33,232 nucleotides of DNA from JAIPJA01 sp964390115 (GCA_964390115.1 CAYMGT010000005.1:1-33232), one strand, 5' to 3'. Shown: positions 22,195-31,425, counted from the stretch's first letter. The notes: a model not told the origin generated them from the sequence alone. Made by a program: numbers and translations.

Positions 22195-23481
22195 ATGAGA
22201 AAAAAACTTTTAATATCTTTAATGGCCTTCACTTTTGTTGGTGCTCTGCTATTATTTATAAACCCTGGTTCTACTAAAAATGTTAGCTATTATTCAGGTG
22301 ACGCCATTTACTTCAAGGATAAACTGTTTGTTAGTTCCACTAACTCAAACAGTTTAGAAGTATTTAAATTAACTGGAGACAGTTTAGAAAGAATTGCTAA
22401 AGTTCAAGCTGTAGATAGTAGATTTAATACTTATAAAGACTTTAATGATAGTCGCTTCAATGTAGAAGGAGATAAACTGTATATTTACGCAGTCAGTGAA
22501 TATAGTCTCTATAAGTACCAAGTTATTGACTTTAACTCTTTAGTTTTAGAAAAAAAAGTGAAAAATAATAGCTGGGAATGGTATAACAGAGTAGATAAAT
22601 TTGGTCAAAATATTGTTACTATTGGGCCTAAGGGCGTAAGAGTTTGGAGCAGTAATATGGATATTATAAATGCATACGATATTTCAAATATTGATAATCC
22701 ATACAATATCACAGCTTCATCTAGTAATAACTATATCTTCAATTTACTAGGAGATAAGCTTTATGTTATTGATAAAAATACTAGACAGACTATAAGCACT
22801 ATTACTGTAAATTTTAAACAAGATTTAGGGAATAGAAAAATTTACTTCAATCCAATAACCGAAAAAATATTTGTGGTTGATGACTTTTTAGCTAAAAAAT
22901 ATAATGTTTCAGGTACTTTAGAGGCTAACTTTCAACACTTAAGTTACCCAGGTTATGATGTTAGCTCTATTAGTAATGGATATATTTATTTTAGTAATGG
23001 TTTAGGTATAGTTAAATTAAATCAATCTGATTTAAGTTTAATCAGTTCTCAAGAGACCGTAAATTTAGGTGGTGCAGGTGGTTGGGCTATGGGACTTAAA
23101 ATGGTAAATACTGTAAAAGGTGAAAAGGCGGTGGTATTTAATGGCTCAAACATTTTAGTTTTAGATCAAAACTTAAATAAAATCGCCTCAATTTTATCAG
23201 GTAATAATGATGAATTAGAAATAAAAGAAAATTTATTTTTAAACCTGAGCCACACCCAAACTTCTATTAACTCACAAGTTTCCGTAAGTGGTGGTGGTTT
23301 TGCTACAAATGAGACAATAATTATAAGCATTGAAAAAGAAAATTTTTCTACCCAAACTGATATTTTAGGCAGATTTGAGAAAATAATTACCATCCCTAAC
23401 TTAAAAGCAGGTAGAACTGACATTAAAGCTGTTGGACAAGAATCCGGTAGAAGCTATAGTATATCCATTGAAATACTTTAA
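22195..23481 (+). CDS. Secreted or membrane-anchored beta-propeller protein with Ig-like tail
   Basis: A 428-residue protein with an N-terminal signal or anchor (MRKKLLISLMAFTFVGALLL, no lipobox). Next come about 320 residues of repeated beta strands reminiscent of a WD/PQQ-type propeller (repeats such as GDKLYIYAV, GDKLYVID, NGYIYFSNG, NGSNILVLDQ). The last 80 residues have an Ig/IPT-like pattern (VSVSGGGFATNETIIISI ... LKAGRTDIKAVG). No catalytic residues are evident; a surface binding role is inference. Own promoter upstream; the next gene follows after 78 bases without an obvious terminator. Confidence 0.7.
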   Translation: MRKKLLISLMAFTFVGALLLFINPGSTKNVSYYSGDAIYFKDKLFVSSTNSNSLEVFKLTGDSLERIAKVQAVDSRFNTYKDFNDSRFNVEGDKLYIYAVSEYSLYKYQVIDFNSLVLEKKVKNNSWEWYNRVDKFGQNIVTIGPKGVRVWSSNMDIINAYDISNIDNPYNITASSSNNYIFNLLGDKLYVIDKNTRQTISTITVNFKQDLGNRKIYFNPITEKIFVVDDFLAKKYNVSGTLEANFQHLSYPGYDVSSISNGYIYFSNGLGIVKLNQSDLSLISSQETVNLGGAGGWAMGLKMVNTVKGEKAVVFNGSNILVLDQNLNKIASILSGNNDELEIKENLFLNLSHTQTSINSQVSVSGGGFATNETIIISIEKENFSTQTDILGRFEKIITIPNLKAGRTDIKAVGQESGRSYSISIEIL

Positions 23482-23559
23482 ATAAAATTATTTAAATTAA
23501 AATATAGATTAACAGATCTTAAAAAAATAAATATTTTTCTAAACCCAAAAACACCGTAA

Positions 23560-24042
23560 ATGAAGTATGTAAGAAGATTAGAAGTTGATGTAATTATTTG
23601 TTTAGCCTTTGGAAAACGAGAAACCGAAGTTTCACTAAGTAACAAATTTTTAATCGAAAAAATTGTTGATTTAAATCAACAAACACCGCTACCTTTAATA
23701 ATCCAAAAAGATTGCTCAGACTATTTTCCCAATAATATTAAAATAACAAAAGTTATTTCTGATCACGCTGAAACTGAAAAATATCTTGATACACGAGAAG
23801 TATTAAGACAAAGTATAAATTACTGCAAAGAAAATAGCCTTAAAAAAGCTTTAATTTTTGCCCATCCCGATCATGTTCCAAGAATTGAAAATGATTTGAA
23901 GTATTTTAACTTTGATTATGGAATTGCCTATACTAAAGGTTGTCCCTATGATTCAAAGTCTACTCAAGTGTGGACAAGAAACAGATTTTTTTTCATGTTC
24001 AGGGAACTGATTGTCAGAACTTACTACAGAATTACCTACTAA
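23560..24042 (+). CDS. Unknown soluble protein, distantly DUF218/YdcF-like
   Basis: A 160-residue protein. The start VDVIICLAFGKRETEVSLSN, the middle TREVLRQSINYCKENSLKKALIFAHPDHVPRIEND and the arrangement of strand-helix-strand recall DUF218 (YdcF/SanA-like) proteins. That family has an initial D-x-I-hydrophobic strand and a later hydrophobic strand ending in a His-containing motif. The match is weak and I would not assign a function. No signal peptide; an aromatic-rich C-terminus (NRFFFMFRELIVRTYYRITY). A good terminator follows at 24056-24082, and it probably shares the transcript of the propeller gene. Confidence 0.7.
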   Translation: MKYVRRLEVDVIICLAFGKRETEVSLSNKFLIEKIVDLNQQTPLPLIIQKDCSDYFPNNIKITKVISDHAETEKYLDTREVLRQSINYCKENSLKKALIFAHPDHVPRIENDLKYFNFDYGIAYTKGCPYDSKSTQVWTRNRFFFMFRELIVRTYYRITY

Positions 24043-24055
24043 AGAATCACATAAT

Positions 24056-24082
24056 AACCAGTACAACATGCTGGTTTTTTTT
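24056..24082 (+). terminator. Terminator of the 22195-24042 transcript
   Basis: AACCAG (24056-24061) and CTGGTT (24071-24076) with a 9-base loop, followed by an eight-T run ending at 24082. No U-tract on the minus strand. Confidence 0.8.
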
Positions 24083-24091
24083 ATCTAATTT

Positions 24092-25318
24092 TTATATTAA
24101 CTTAGAATATAAATTAAGTATCTTATCAGTATGACTCTCTATATCTAAATTTTTAGCACTATTATAGGCATTGGTTTCCATTTTTTCTAAATCTAATAAA
24201 CTTAATTTACCCAACTTATCAATTGCTTGAGATAGGCTATCAATATTATGAGGGCTAAAAAGAAATCCATTTTCCCCATCTTTAATTATCTCTGGCAGGC
24301 CTCCAACTTTTGAAGCTAGAACAATTTTTCCTCTAGCTAGAGATTCTAATAAAGAAAAAGGCATATTTTCAGGCCAAACTGAAGGGATAAGTATAGCTTT
24401 AGCACCATCCATAATCTCATTCAACTTACCACCAAACAATGCTCCAGTAAATTCAACTTGTTTGCTTAAATTAAGATCGTTGCTTAATTTCTTTAGCTTT
24501 GACATCTCCGGGCCATCACCAACAATTTTAAGTGGTAAATTCAATTTATTAACTTTCAAAGCTCTGAGTAAATCGTCAATCCCCTTCTCCACTGATAAAC
24601 GTCCAAAATAAAGTAAGTGCTTAGAATTTTCTAAATTTGGTTTTTTAAATTTTTCGGGTAGAACAAAGTTTCCTATATGTTGTATTTTATTTGCGTTAAA
24701 ATTATATTTAATTAAAGTTGATCTTATATATTCGCTGGGAGCAATAAATAAACTAATTTTTTTTCTATAAATATTTAAAATTCTATGATGAATGTAATAT
24801 TCTAAACTAACTAAAAAACTTTGCATATAGGAATTTTTAAAACATTTTTCCCTAAAACAATTCCATGATTTATTCCCACAACAGTTCCATAAATAATTTT
24901 TACCATTGTAGAGTTGATAATTGGGACAAATCATCTTATAGTCATGTAAATGCAGTACAACAGGAATATTTTTCTTATAAGCTACATCAATTATTGATGG
25001 AGACAGGTGATGATAAATATTATGCAAATGAATAATATCTGGTGAGAATTCATTAATAAGTGATTTAAACTTCCTTTTAGCCTCCAAACTATAAATCATT
25101 CTAAAGGGTAGCTTGAAATAATCTTTAAATTTTAATGCTGAAAAATCAAGAGAAGAAACAAAGTAAGGGCTCCATTTAGAACTTTCATTTTGAGGATGAA
25201 TAGTGGAAAAATTTGCTACTTGATGTCCCCTCTCTATTAATTTTTTACTCAATTCTAAATAATAATTTTCTGCCCCTCCACGTAAATAATGAAACTTATT
25301 AACCTGTAATATTTTCAT
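24092..25318 (-). CDS. Glycosyltransferase family 4 (GT-B fold)
   Basis: Transfers a sugar from a nucleotide donor, probably in assembly of a surface polysaccharide or glycan. The 408 residues start with MKILQVNKFHYLRGGAENYY, the usual GGAE acceptor-side motif. They continue with HLHDYKMICPN, the RLSVEKGIDDLL and IVGDGP elements of the donor domain, and the E-x7-E motif (Glu317 and Glu325 in VWPENMPFSLLESL). Five cysteines between 131 and 159 form a cluster seen in a subset of GT4 enzymes. It starts 3 bases after the DUF4012 gene, so the two are cotranscribed. Donor and acceptor are unknown. Confidence 0.92.
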   Translation of the reverse strand: MKILQVNKFHYLRGGAENYYLELSKKLIERGHQVANFSTIHPQNESSKWSPYFVSSLDFSALKFKDYFKLPFRMIYSLEAKRKFKSLINEFSPDIIHLHNIYHHLSPSIIDVAYKKNIPVVLHLHDYKMICPNYQLYNGKNYLWNCCGNKSWNCFREKCFKNSYMQSFLVSLEYYIHHRILNIYRKKISLFIAPSEYIRSTLIKYNFNANKIQHIGNFVLPEKFKKPNLENSKHLLYFGRLSVEKGIDDLLRALKVNKLNLPLKIVGDGPEMSKLKKLSNDLNLSKQVEFTGALFGGKLNEIMDGAKAILIPSVWPENMPFSLLESLARGKIVLASKVGGLPEIIKDGENGFLFSPHNIDSLSQAIDKLGKLSLLDLEKMETNAYNSAKNLDIESHTDKILNLYSKLI

Positions 25319-25321
25319 AAT

Positions 25322-27196
25322 TTAAAAATTAATTTTAAATATTTTATCTGTATCAAGAGATAGATCCCAATAAATATTATTTGTACTTGATATAACTTGA
25401 GCAGATAGATTAGGACTGATTTTTTTTAATTCTAAATTATCAGCCAAATCTATAGCTAACTCTAATTCCCAATTTGTTCCTGGTTGTTTCTGAAAATAAA
25501 GTTCATAAGACTTCTTAGTTAAAAAATCATTTTTTGGCAACTTATAACTAATCTCTATTTCTTTACTTTGAAAAATATCTACGAGCAAATAAGCACCTAT
25601 AACTTTCTTAGCTAGTAGCTTATCATCATAGATATCTAAGTCAGAACTAAAACCCTTAGCCTCTATATCGTAAGCGCCTTCGGGTAAATACACTCTGGTA
25701 TAACTTTGATAGCGACTTGTGCGCCAATCAGCTTTTTTGCCTGTATGACTGTAGTTTAATTGTAACTTAGCCTGGTAGTAGTTATTTTTATCTTCACTTA
25801 AAAAATATTTAGCTTTTCTGGAGATTACGGCATCAGTTTTTAAAGCTGCTAAATTAGCGTCTACTATCATTAAATAATCTGAATCCGTCTGCTTTATATC
25901 ACCTGCCCAGTTTAAGTTTTCTACTAAACCTTGAGCATAATCATTTTTAAAATAGAATAATATATTTTTTCTACTTAAGTTAGAATTTAGAGTATAAAAT
26001 AAATTCATATATTGACTAGCGGAAAAATTTTTAATTTTAAACTCTAATTCACTTATTAACTGTCCGATAATATCTTTTCTGTCCCAGCTAGAGATATCTT
26101 TATCTAAATAAGACACTTCTACAGCATATTGAAGTTGTTCATGAAAATTATCAGCAGTAAAAACTTCACCAGACATTTCAATTGGTCCGGTAATTTTTAA
26201 TACATCAGCTATGAGCTCAGGAGTAAGGGCTATAACCCCACTAAATTCACCTTGAAACAGACTCTCTCTGTCTTCTGGCCAAGCTTCAATTATCTTATCA
26301 TAAGTGTTTAATATGTTTATAGCTGAATATTTCCAACTAGGTGACCAATTAGCGTCTCTAAAAAACCACCTATCAACTTTTAGATATTTACTTAATGGAG
26401 CGGGTGGTATATTTATTAAACTATCTTTTACAGGCATATCTAAATGATAACTATCACCACTCTCTATCATCTTTAATTTGGCAGAATTAGCACTAAATAT
26501 ACCATAAGAGCCAATAAATCCACCACTGGGTCTAAGTTCATGACTATTTTGAAAAACCATTAAAAAATTACTTTCACTGGGATAACCCAAGACATATGGT
26601 GCTAACTCAAGTAGAGGAAAAGCAGTTTCTAAGGTTTGCCAAGAATTAAGTAGGCTAAGCTTAAAATTAGTAAAATAACTATTAGCCGGATAAAGCCAGC
26701 CAGACAGTCTAATATTTTCTAACTTATATATAACCAAACTAAGATTAGCCTTTAAACCTTTTAACTCAGGAGTAAATTTAATTAATTCTAAAATAGCTGT
26801 CTCATTATTTAAGCCCTTAGCTAAAGATTCATTGATATCCTCAGAAAGGTCAGCTGTTTTATAGAAATTAAAAGCCAGAGAGTTGGCTACATCAATAAGT
26901 TCCTCTAATTGTTCTAATTCGCCAAATCTATTAAAAGGATAGGCAAAAAAACTGCTTTTAACTAATTCAATTTCAGTTTTAACTTCATCTAAATCTTCTC
27001 TGGCCTCAGAAATTTTTTCTTTAGCTAAAGTAAAGTCTTTTTGAGAGAAACTATCAATACCTTGCTCTAAGTTATCTTTAGCCTCTAGAGCTAAATAAAC
27101 ACTAGACTTCATCTTAAAAGCAAAGATTCCTAGAAAAATTGAAAAAATTATTATAATAATAAATAAGAAAAAAAATATTTTTTTAATGACTTTCAT
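25322..27196 (-). CDS. DUF4012 domain membrane-anchored protein
   Basis: A 624-residue protein with one N-terminal TM helix (about 5-27). A helical, Glu/Lys-rich linker (30-120) follows, then the DUF4012 region with FLMVFQNSHELRPSGGFIGSYG (about residues 207-228), RDANWSPSW and later LTPELIADVLKITGPIE. DUF4012 resembles the LytR-CpsA-Psr/cell-envelope attachment theme and is widespread in Patescibacteria and Actinobacteria, but has no proven function. The bulk should face outside. It sits between an HTH regulator (22 bases upstream) and a GT4 glycosyltransferase (3 bases downstream), which supports a role in a surface glycan or glycoprotein. Confidence 0.88.
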   Translation of the reverse strand: MKVIKKIFFFLFIIIIIFSIFLGIFAFKMKSSVYLALEAKDNLEQGIDSFSQKDFTLAKEKISEAREDLDEVKTEIELVKSSFFAYPFNRFGELEQLEELIDVANSLAFNFYKTADLSEDINESLAKGLNNETAILELIKFTPELKGLKANLSLVIYKLENIRLSGWLYPANSYFTNFKLSLLNSWQTLETAFPLLELAPYVLGYPSESNFLMVFQNSHELRPSGGFIGSYGIFSANSAKLKMIESGDSYHLDMPVKDSLINIPPAPLSKYLKVDRWFFRDANWSPSWKYSAINILNTYDKIIEAWPEDRESLFQGEFSGVIALTPELIADVLKITGPIEMSGEVFTADNFHEQLQYAVEVSYLDKDISSWDRKDIIGQLISELEFKIKNFSASQYMNLFYTLNSNLSRKNILFYFKNDYAQGLVENLNWAGDIKQTDSDYLMIVDANLAALKTDAVISRKAKYFLSEDKNNYYQAKLQLNYSHTGKKADWRTSRYQSYTRVYLPEGAYDIEAKGFSSDLDIYDDKLLAKKVIGAYLLVDIFQSKEIEISYKLPKNDFLTKKSYELYFQKQPGTNWELELAIDLADNLELKKISPNLSAQVISSTNNIYWDLSLDTDKIFKINF

Positions 27197-27218
27197 AAAT
27201 TTATAAATTTTTTTTAAA

Positions 27219-27911
27219 TCAACTTAACTCTTCACTTAATTCATCATTTAAAACAATTTTTTTACCCTGCATTATTTCATATATGAACACATCAGTAATC
27301 TCTTGACGATACTTATACTCTTTAACGCTTAAAATTGTGTAATTAACTTCTTGACCCAAGTCATTTTCTAAATCCTTAATAATTGGCTTTAATTTGGTCC
27401 GATTAACAGTACCTACTAACAAAATATCAGTAGGAGATTTTTGATTAAGAAAGACTCCGCTAAGAGATAAATATTTAGGCTGACAAATTTTATATAATTT
27501 TTTTATAAAACTTCTACCCGACAATATTTGAGCTTTGATAAATAAATCTTTAATTTCTTTGTATAGTATAAATTTTTTGTTCACTTGATAATACTTCTTT
27601 TCTTGTTTGTTTTTGCTACTGTTTTTTTTATTATTTTTAGCTTCCATTTTAGCTGAATCTAAAAGCCTTCTTTCATCGCCTGAAAGATCTTTAAATTGAC
27701 TCTCCAGTAGTTTAAAGTCATCAATTTCCTTATTTATATCCGTCGTTAAAAGACCAAAACTATCAAGATTATCTAATTCTCTTCTAACTGAATTTACTTG
27801 TAATTCTAAATCTCTAGCTAATTGACGTATATAATACTGTTTGTCTGAATTCAAAAGGAAGATTTTAAGTATTTTAACTCTAGCTTTAGAACTAAATAAA
27901 TGGCTCAACAT
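27219..27911 (-). CDS. Winged-helix regulator with degenerate nucleotidyltransferase-like domain
   Basis: A 230-residue protein. Residues 5-60 form a winged helix-turn-helix (SSKARVKILKIFLLNSDKQY, then IRQLARDLELQVNSVRRELDNLDSFGLL). A basic, disordered linker full of Lys and Asn (about 75-110) follows. The C-terminal 100 residues, with LSGVFLNQKSPTDILLVGTV and LENDLGQEVNYTILSVKEY, resemble the MNT-type nucleotidyltransferase fold attached to such HTHs, but lack the GS...DxD catalytic residues. It probably acts as a ligand-sensing or protein-binding regulator. First gene of a unit with DUF4012 and GT4, with its own promoter at 27942-27969. Its TGA stop is unusual in this window. Confidence 0.8.
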   Translation of the reverse strand: MLSHLFSSKARVKILKIFLLNSDKQYYIRQLARDLELQVNSVRRELDNLDSFGLLTTDINKEIDDFKLLESQFKDLSGDERRLLDSAKMEAKNNKKNSSKNKQEKKYYQVNKKFILYKEIKDLFIKAQILSGRSFIKKLYKICQPKYLSLSGVFLNQKSPTDILLVGTVNRTKLKPIIKDLENDLGQEVNYTILSVKEYKYRQEITDVFIYEIMQGKKIVLNDELSEELS

Positions 27912-27941
27912 TATATTTATTTTATTTATTTATAATTTTAT

Positions 27942-27969
27942 AGTATAATAGAGTTAAGTAAAAGTCAAA
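27942..27969 (-). promoter_or_regulatory. Promoter of the HTH-DUF4012-GT4 unit
   Basis: TTGACT (27964-27969), 16-base spacer, TATACT (27942-27947) on the minus strand. A plus-strand TATAAT at 27944-27949, overlapping it, could serve the divergent gene, so a regulator bound here could control both. Confidence 0.5.
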
Positions 27970-27991
27970 AATATTAAGTTAATTTTTTTAT

Positions 27992-30205
27992 ATGTTTAAT
28001 AAAATTGCCGGCTTCACTTTAAACTCTAGTGATAAAAATAACAGCTTCACCGAAACCTACATTGCCCAAGCTAGTAGCTCCAAAGAAAGGCTAGCTGGTA
28101 AGTTATTTATATTAAGCGATATTGTTGGTAATCAAAATGATTGTCAAAAACTTTCTGCCTTTATTATAAGCACATTAGACGAGCTCTATTATAATGATGA
28201 AAAAATTATTTTAAGAGAAAAATTAGATAAAATTAAAATTGAAAATATTTTTGAATCTGCTCTTAGTAAAGCTAACGAAAAAATTTATCAATTTTTAGAA
28301 GAAGAAAAGTTAATAGATAGATTAGAAAATATTAACTTATTTGCAGGTGTGATATTTAATGAAGAGGTCTATTTTTCTCAGGCAGGATCTAGTCAGACAA
28401 TGGTTTTGTATAAAAAAAATAAACTCTATGAATTTATGCCTGTTAGCTCCCAAGATGAAGCTTTGCAAAAAATAAACTATAGAGAAATATTTAGTAGCCT
28501 TGTTAGTGGTAATGTGCCACCTGGCTCATTCTTTATTGTAAGCAATGAAGCCCTAGCTGAATATATTACCACTGAAACTTTAAAGGAAGTAATTTGTGTT
28601 CTACCACCTATGAGTGCTATTTTTCAAATAAAAAATAAGCTAAAAGAGATTAATAATCGTGTATCTTTTGCTGGAATTATTGTTAAAAATAATTTTGGTC
28701 AAGTAGATTCTGATTCTAGTTCTACTAATGTGGTTAATGTTCAATATAGTGAAGAAAAAACTTCTAACATTCTATCAACCGCTGGTGCTTTAAGTCATAA
28801 AAAAATTAAAACATTATTTACTAATCTTTTTTTAAAGCTTAAACCTAAGAAAAAAGATCCTCGTATTGTAGCTAGTCCTAAAAAGAACAATGAAAATAAT
28901 ATTATTAAAAATGACAAAGAAGTTAAGAAAGTTAAGCCCAAAGTTTTAAACTTAAAAGATAAAATTATTTTTGGGAAAAAACCTGGACTTTTCTCTAGTA
29001 TAAAAAAAATACTACCTATTTCCTATCTTAAAAATCGTGATAACTGGCATTTCTCGGGAAAAAATTTTAGTAAGAAAAATAAAGCTATACTAGTTATTGT
29101 CTTATTACTAATCTTAACTTTTTCAATAAATATTATTCTTTCTAAACAAAAATCAAAAAAAATTGCCAAGCAAGAACAGTATCAAGAAGAAGTTTCACAG
29201 ATTGAACAAAAACAAAATCAAATAGATTCCTATTTACTATATAAAAATGAAGATTCTGCTAAAACGTTGATAAAAGAAAGCTATGCTTTAATAGAGTCTT
29301 TAAATAGAGAAAGTAAGTTAGAAGAAGAAAATTATAATAAGTATATAAGTAAACACCAAACACAATTAGAGGCTGTACGGCATGCTACTTCCCCTAATTA
29401 TACTGAGGTAATAACTTTAGCTCAAGACGCTTCAGTGGCTAGTTTTGGCTTAAATTCTGAGGGTCTGATTTATGTCTCTGATTCTAAAAATAAGAAAATT
29501 TACCTGGTTAATATAGAAAATAAAAACCTCCAAAGTCTTGATATAGTTAGTGATAATGACTTATCTTTAAAATTCACCCTTACTGATAGATACAATAATC
29601 TTTATTTTTTAAACAATTCAAACTTTACCCAGCTGCTTATGCCTGAAAAAACTATCAATTCTCTAAGTTATGAATTGCCATCTGATGCTGGAGAAATTAG
29701 CGCTGCTAGTAGTTTTCTTGATAATTTTTATTTATTTGATAAAGACAACAAACAATTATATAAGTATCTTAAAAGTAATTCCAATATCAGCTTTTCTACT
29801 AATTGGCTTAATTCTACCTCCAGTCTAGATGATCTAGATATTACCGACATTGCTATAGATGGAAGTATATATTTTCTAACTAAAAATGGTGATGTAAAAA
29901 AATTCTATACTGGTGATGTAAGTGATTTTAAGATTAATTCTGTAGAACCAAATATAGAGAATGCTGAAAAACTTATTATCTCAGGTAATTTCTTATATAT
30001 CTTTGAACCTCAAGCTAATCGGCTTATTAAATACGGGTTTACTGATGAAAGCCCAGTAGATCGTCATGAAGCTAAGTTTATTTCACAATATGAAATAAAA
30101 AACTTAGATAATTTAGAAAATATTGTTATCGCTGAAGATAATAAAAGTGCTTACCTGCTGGCTAATAAAAAGATATACTTACTAAGTTTAGAAAATATTG
30201 AGTAG
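27992..30205 (+). CDS. PP2C-like domain, TM helix and extracellular propeller protein
   Basis: A 737-residue single-pass protein. Residues 1-235 resemble a PP2C/SpoIIE phosphatase fold (GKLFILSDIVGN, VYFSQAGSSQTMVLYKKNKL, PPGSFFIVSNEALAEYI). The acidic metal-binding DG motifs are not intact, so it may be a pseudophosphatase. A basic linker (236-362) leads to one TM helix (364-384), a coiled coil (about 385-455), and a beta-propeller-like region to the end (repeats such as GLIYVSDSKNKKIYLVNI, NNLYFLNNS, GNFLYIFEPQ). This layout puts the phosphatase-like part inside and the propeller outside, as in a transmembrane sensor. It diverges from the HTH-DUF4012-GT4 operon. Function unknown. Confidence 0.75.
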   Translation: MFNKIAGFTLNSSDKNNSFTETYIAQASSSKERLAGKLFILSDIVGNQNDCQKLSAFIISTLDELYYNDEKIILREKLDKIKIENIFESALSKANEKIYQFLEEEKLIDRLENINLFAGVIFNEEVYFSQAGSSQTMVLYKKNKLYEFMPVSSQDEALQKINYREIFSSLVSGNVPPGSFFIVSNEALAEYITTETLKEVICVLPPMSAIFQIKNKLKEINNRVSFAGIIVKNNFGQVDSDSSSTNVVNVQYSEEKTSNILSTAGALSHKKIKTLFTNLFLKLKPKKKDPRIVASPKKNNENNIIKNDKEVKKVKPKVLNLKDKIIFGKKPGLFSSIKKILPISYLKNRDNWHFSGKNFSKKNKAILVIVLLLILTFSINIILSKQKSKKIAKQEQYQEEVSQIEQKQNQIDSYLLYKNEDSAKTLIKESYALIESLNRESKLEEENYNKYISKHQTQLEAVRHATSPNYTEVITLAQDASVASFGLNSEGLIYVSDSKNKKIYLVNIENKNLQSLDIVSDNDLSLKFTLTDRYNNLYFLNNSNFTQLLMPEKTINSLSYELPSDAGEISAASSFLDNFYLFDKDNKQLYKYLKSNSNISFSTNWLNSTSSLDDLDITDIAIDGSIYFLTKNGDVKKFYTGDVSDFKINSVEPNIENAEKLIISGNFLYIFEPQANRLIKYGFTDESPVDRHEAKFISQYEIKNLDNLENIVIAEDNKSAYLLANKKIYLLSLENIE

Positions 30206-30228
30206 AAAAAAGTTAATTGTTTTAAAAT

Positions 30229-30268
30229 AAAAAAAAACGACTTTTGTAATAAAAAGTCGTTTTTTTTA
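30229..30268. terminator. Bidirectional terminator between the propeller gene and rplL
   Basis: AAAAAACGACTTTT (30232-30245) and AAAAGTCGTTTTTT (30252-30265) form a 14-bp stem with a 6-base loop. T-runs lie on both strands (plus ending 30267; minus from 30237 down). It serves both convergent transcripts. Confidence 0.88.
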
Positions 30269-30283
30269 TTTGAAGATTATAAT

Positions 30284-30730
30284 CTATTTCAAAGTAACTT
30301 TAGCGCCCGCCTCTTCTAACTGAGCTTTCATACTTTCAGCTTCTTCCTTCTTTACACCCTCCTTAACCATTTTAGGAGCAGCGTCAACTAAATCTTTAGC
30401 ATCTTTTAATCCCATTTCTGTAATCGCTCTTACTGCTTTAATAACAGAAATTTTGTTAGGACCAACTTCACTAATTTCAACATCAAAGCTATCTTTTTCC
30501 TCCTTAACTTCTTCAGCGCCAGCACTAGCCCCACCAGCCATCATCATAGCAGGAGCAGCAGCTGATACGCCAAATTTATCTTCTAGAATTTTAACTAATT
30601 CAGCTAAATCAAGCACACTCATTTGCTCAATTTCTGCTACTAGTTTTTGAAATTTTTCCGGAACAGCTACTTCTTTTTTCTCAGAAGTAGTTTCCTCGCT
30701 AACTTGTTCTTCTTTTTTTTCTTCAGACAT
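30284..30730 (-). CDS. rplL: 50S ribosomal protein L7/L12 with N-terminal extension
   Basis: Stalk protein of the large subunit that recruits translational GTPases. The N-terminal dimerisation domain spans about 26-56 (EKFQKLVAEIEQMSVLDLAELVKILEDKFGV). An Ala/Gly/Met-rich hinge covers 57-78. The C-terminal GTPase-binding domain is at 80-148 with KISVIKAVRAITEMGLKDAKDLVDAAP. At 148 residues it is longer than the usual 120-130 owing to a Glu/Lys-rich 25-residue N-terminal extension (MSEEKKEEQVSEETTSEKKE). An internal start is not obvious, since there is no early Met before the domain. It follows rplJ by 49 bases. Confidence 0.95.
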   Translation of the reverse strand: MSEEKKEEQVSEETTSEKKEVAVPEKFQKLVAEIEQMSVLDLAELVKILEDKFGVSAAAPAMMMAGGASAGAEEVKEEKDSFDVEISEVGPNKISVIKAVRAITEMGLKDAKDLVDAAPKMVKEGVKKEEAESMKAQLEEAGAKVTLK

Positions 30731-30779
30731 AATTTTATTTATTTATATTATTTTAATAAGCACTGTTATATTTAATTTA

Positions 30780-31310
30780 TTAACTAACTTTATCTTCTTT
30801 AACAGCATTTAAAGCATAAAGTAATTTACGTATATTTCCAGCTAAGCAATTTACAAAGCCTGAAACCGGTGCATTTAAAGAGCCCACTACTTTAGCATAA
30901 AGCTCTTCTTTACTTGGAAGTTGTGATAAGTCTGCAACTTGTTTAGAGCTTAAATATTTATTCTCTAAAATACCTGCAACAAACTCAACTTTCTCCTCGT
31001 GTGTTTTTTTAAAGTTCGCCAATACTTTGGCTGAAACCACTTCATCGTTATAAGAAAAAATTGTGGCAATTTTACCTTGAAAACTTTTTATATCAAGATC
31101 TTCAACTTTTTTTTCAGCAAAAGCTCTTTCTAAAAGAGTTTTCTTAACCACATAGTACTCGCCACCTTCTTTACGTAAATTTTGTCTTAACTCTTCATTT
31201 TCTGAAACAGTTAAACCATTAAAACAAGTAAAAACAATGGACTTAGAGCGACTAATCTTATCTTTTAACAACTCCATAATCTCCTTTTTTTGCTCTTTTG
31301 TTTTAGCCAT
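30780..31310 (-). CDS. rplJ: 50S ribosomal protein L10
   Basis: Anchors the L7/L12 stalk to 23S rRNA. MAKTKEQKKEIMELLKDKI at the start is followed by SKSIVFTCFNGLTVSENEELRQNLRKEG, VVKKTLLERAF and a C-terminal helix region for L7/L12 binding. Length 176 is normal. Followed by rplL as in nearly all bacteria; the rplK and rplA genes are not in this window. Transcribed from the promoter at 31426-31453 through a leader that ends in a terminator hairpin directly touching its ATG, so expression is probably feedback regulated by L10 or L10-L12. Confidence 0.95.
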   Translation of the reverse strand: MAKTKEQKKEIMELLKDKISRSKSIVFTCFNGLTVSENEELRQNLRKEGGEYYVVKKTLLERAFAEKKVEDLDIKSFQGKIATIFSYNDEVVSAKVLANFKKTHEEKVEFVAGILENKYLSSKQVADLSQLPSKEELYAKVVGSLNAPVSGFVNCLAGNIRKLLYALNAVKEDKVS

Positions 31311-31398
31311 AAAAAAAACTGTGTTTTACCACAGATAGAAAAATATAAATATTTCTACCTCGACAAGTCTTATTTAATGCTTGCTGTCTATGGCAAAA
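31311..31398 (-). promoter_or_regulatory. L10-type leader with competing terminator and long-range helix
   Basis: In the minus-strand RNA, CTGTG-GTAAAA-CACAG (31334-31319) plus eight U (31318-31311) is an intrinsic terminator ending exactly at the rplJ ATG. Upstream, TTTTGCCATAGACAG (31398-31384) can pair with CTATCTGTGGTAAAA (31338-31324) over 15 positions with two wobbles and one mismatch. That helix takes the left arm of the terminator, so the two are exclusive. The sequence CATAGACAGCAAGC resembles the conserved core of L10 leaders as I remember them. Confidence 0.75.
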
Positions 31399-31425
31399 CT
31401 CAATGTATTAAATTATTGTAAAATA

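Noticed and set aside
27219..27911. Possibility of UGA recoding as in Gracilibacteria and Absconditabacteria
   Set aside because: All large frames run without in-frame UGA under the standard code, and one gene ends with UGA followed shortly by another stop.
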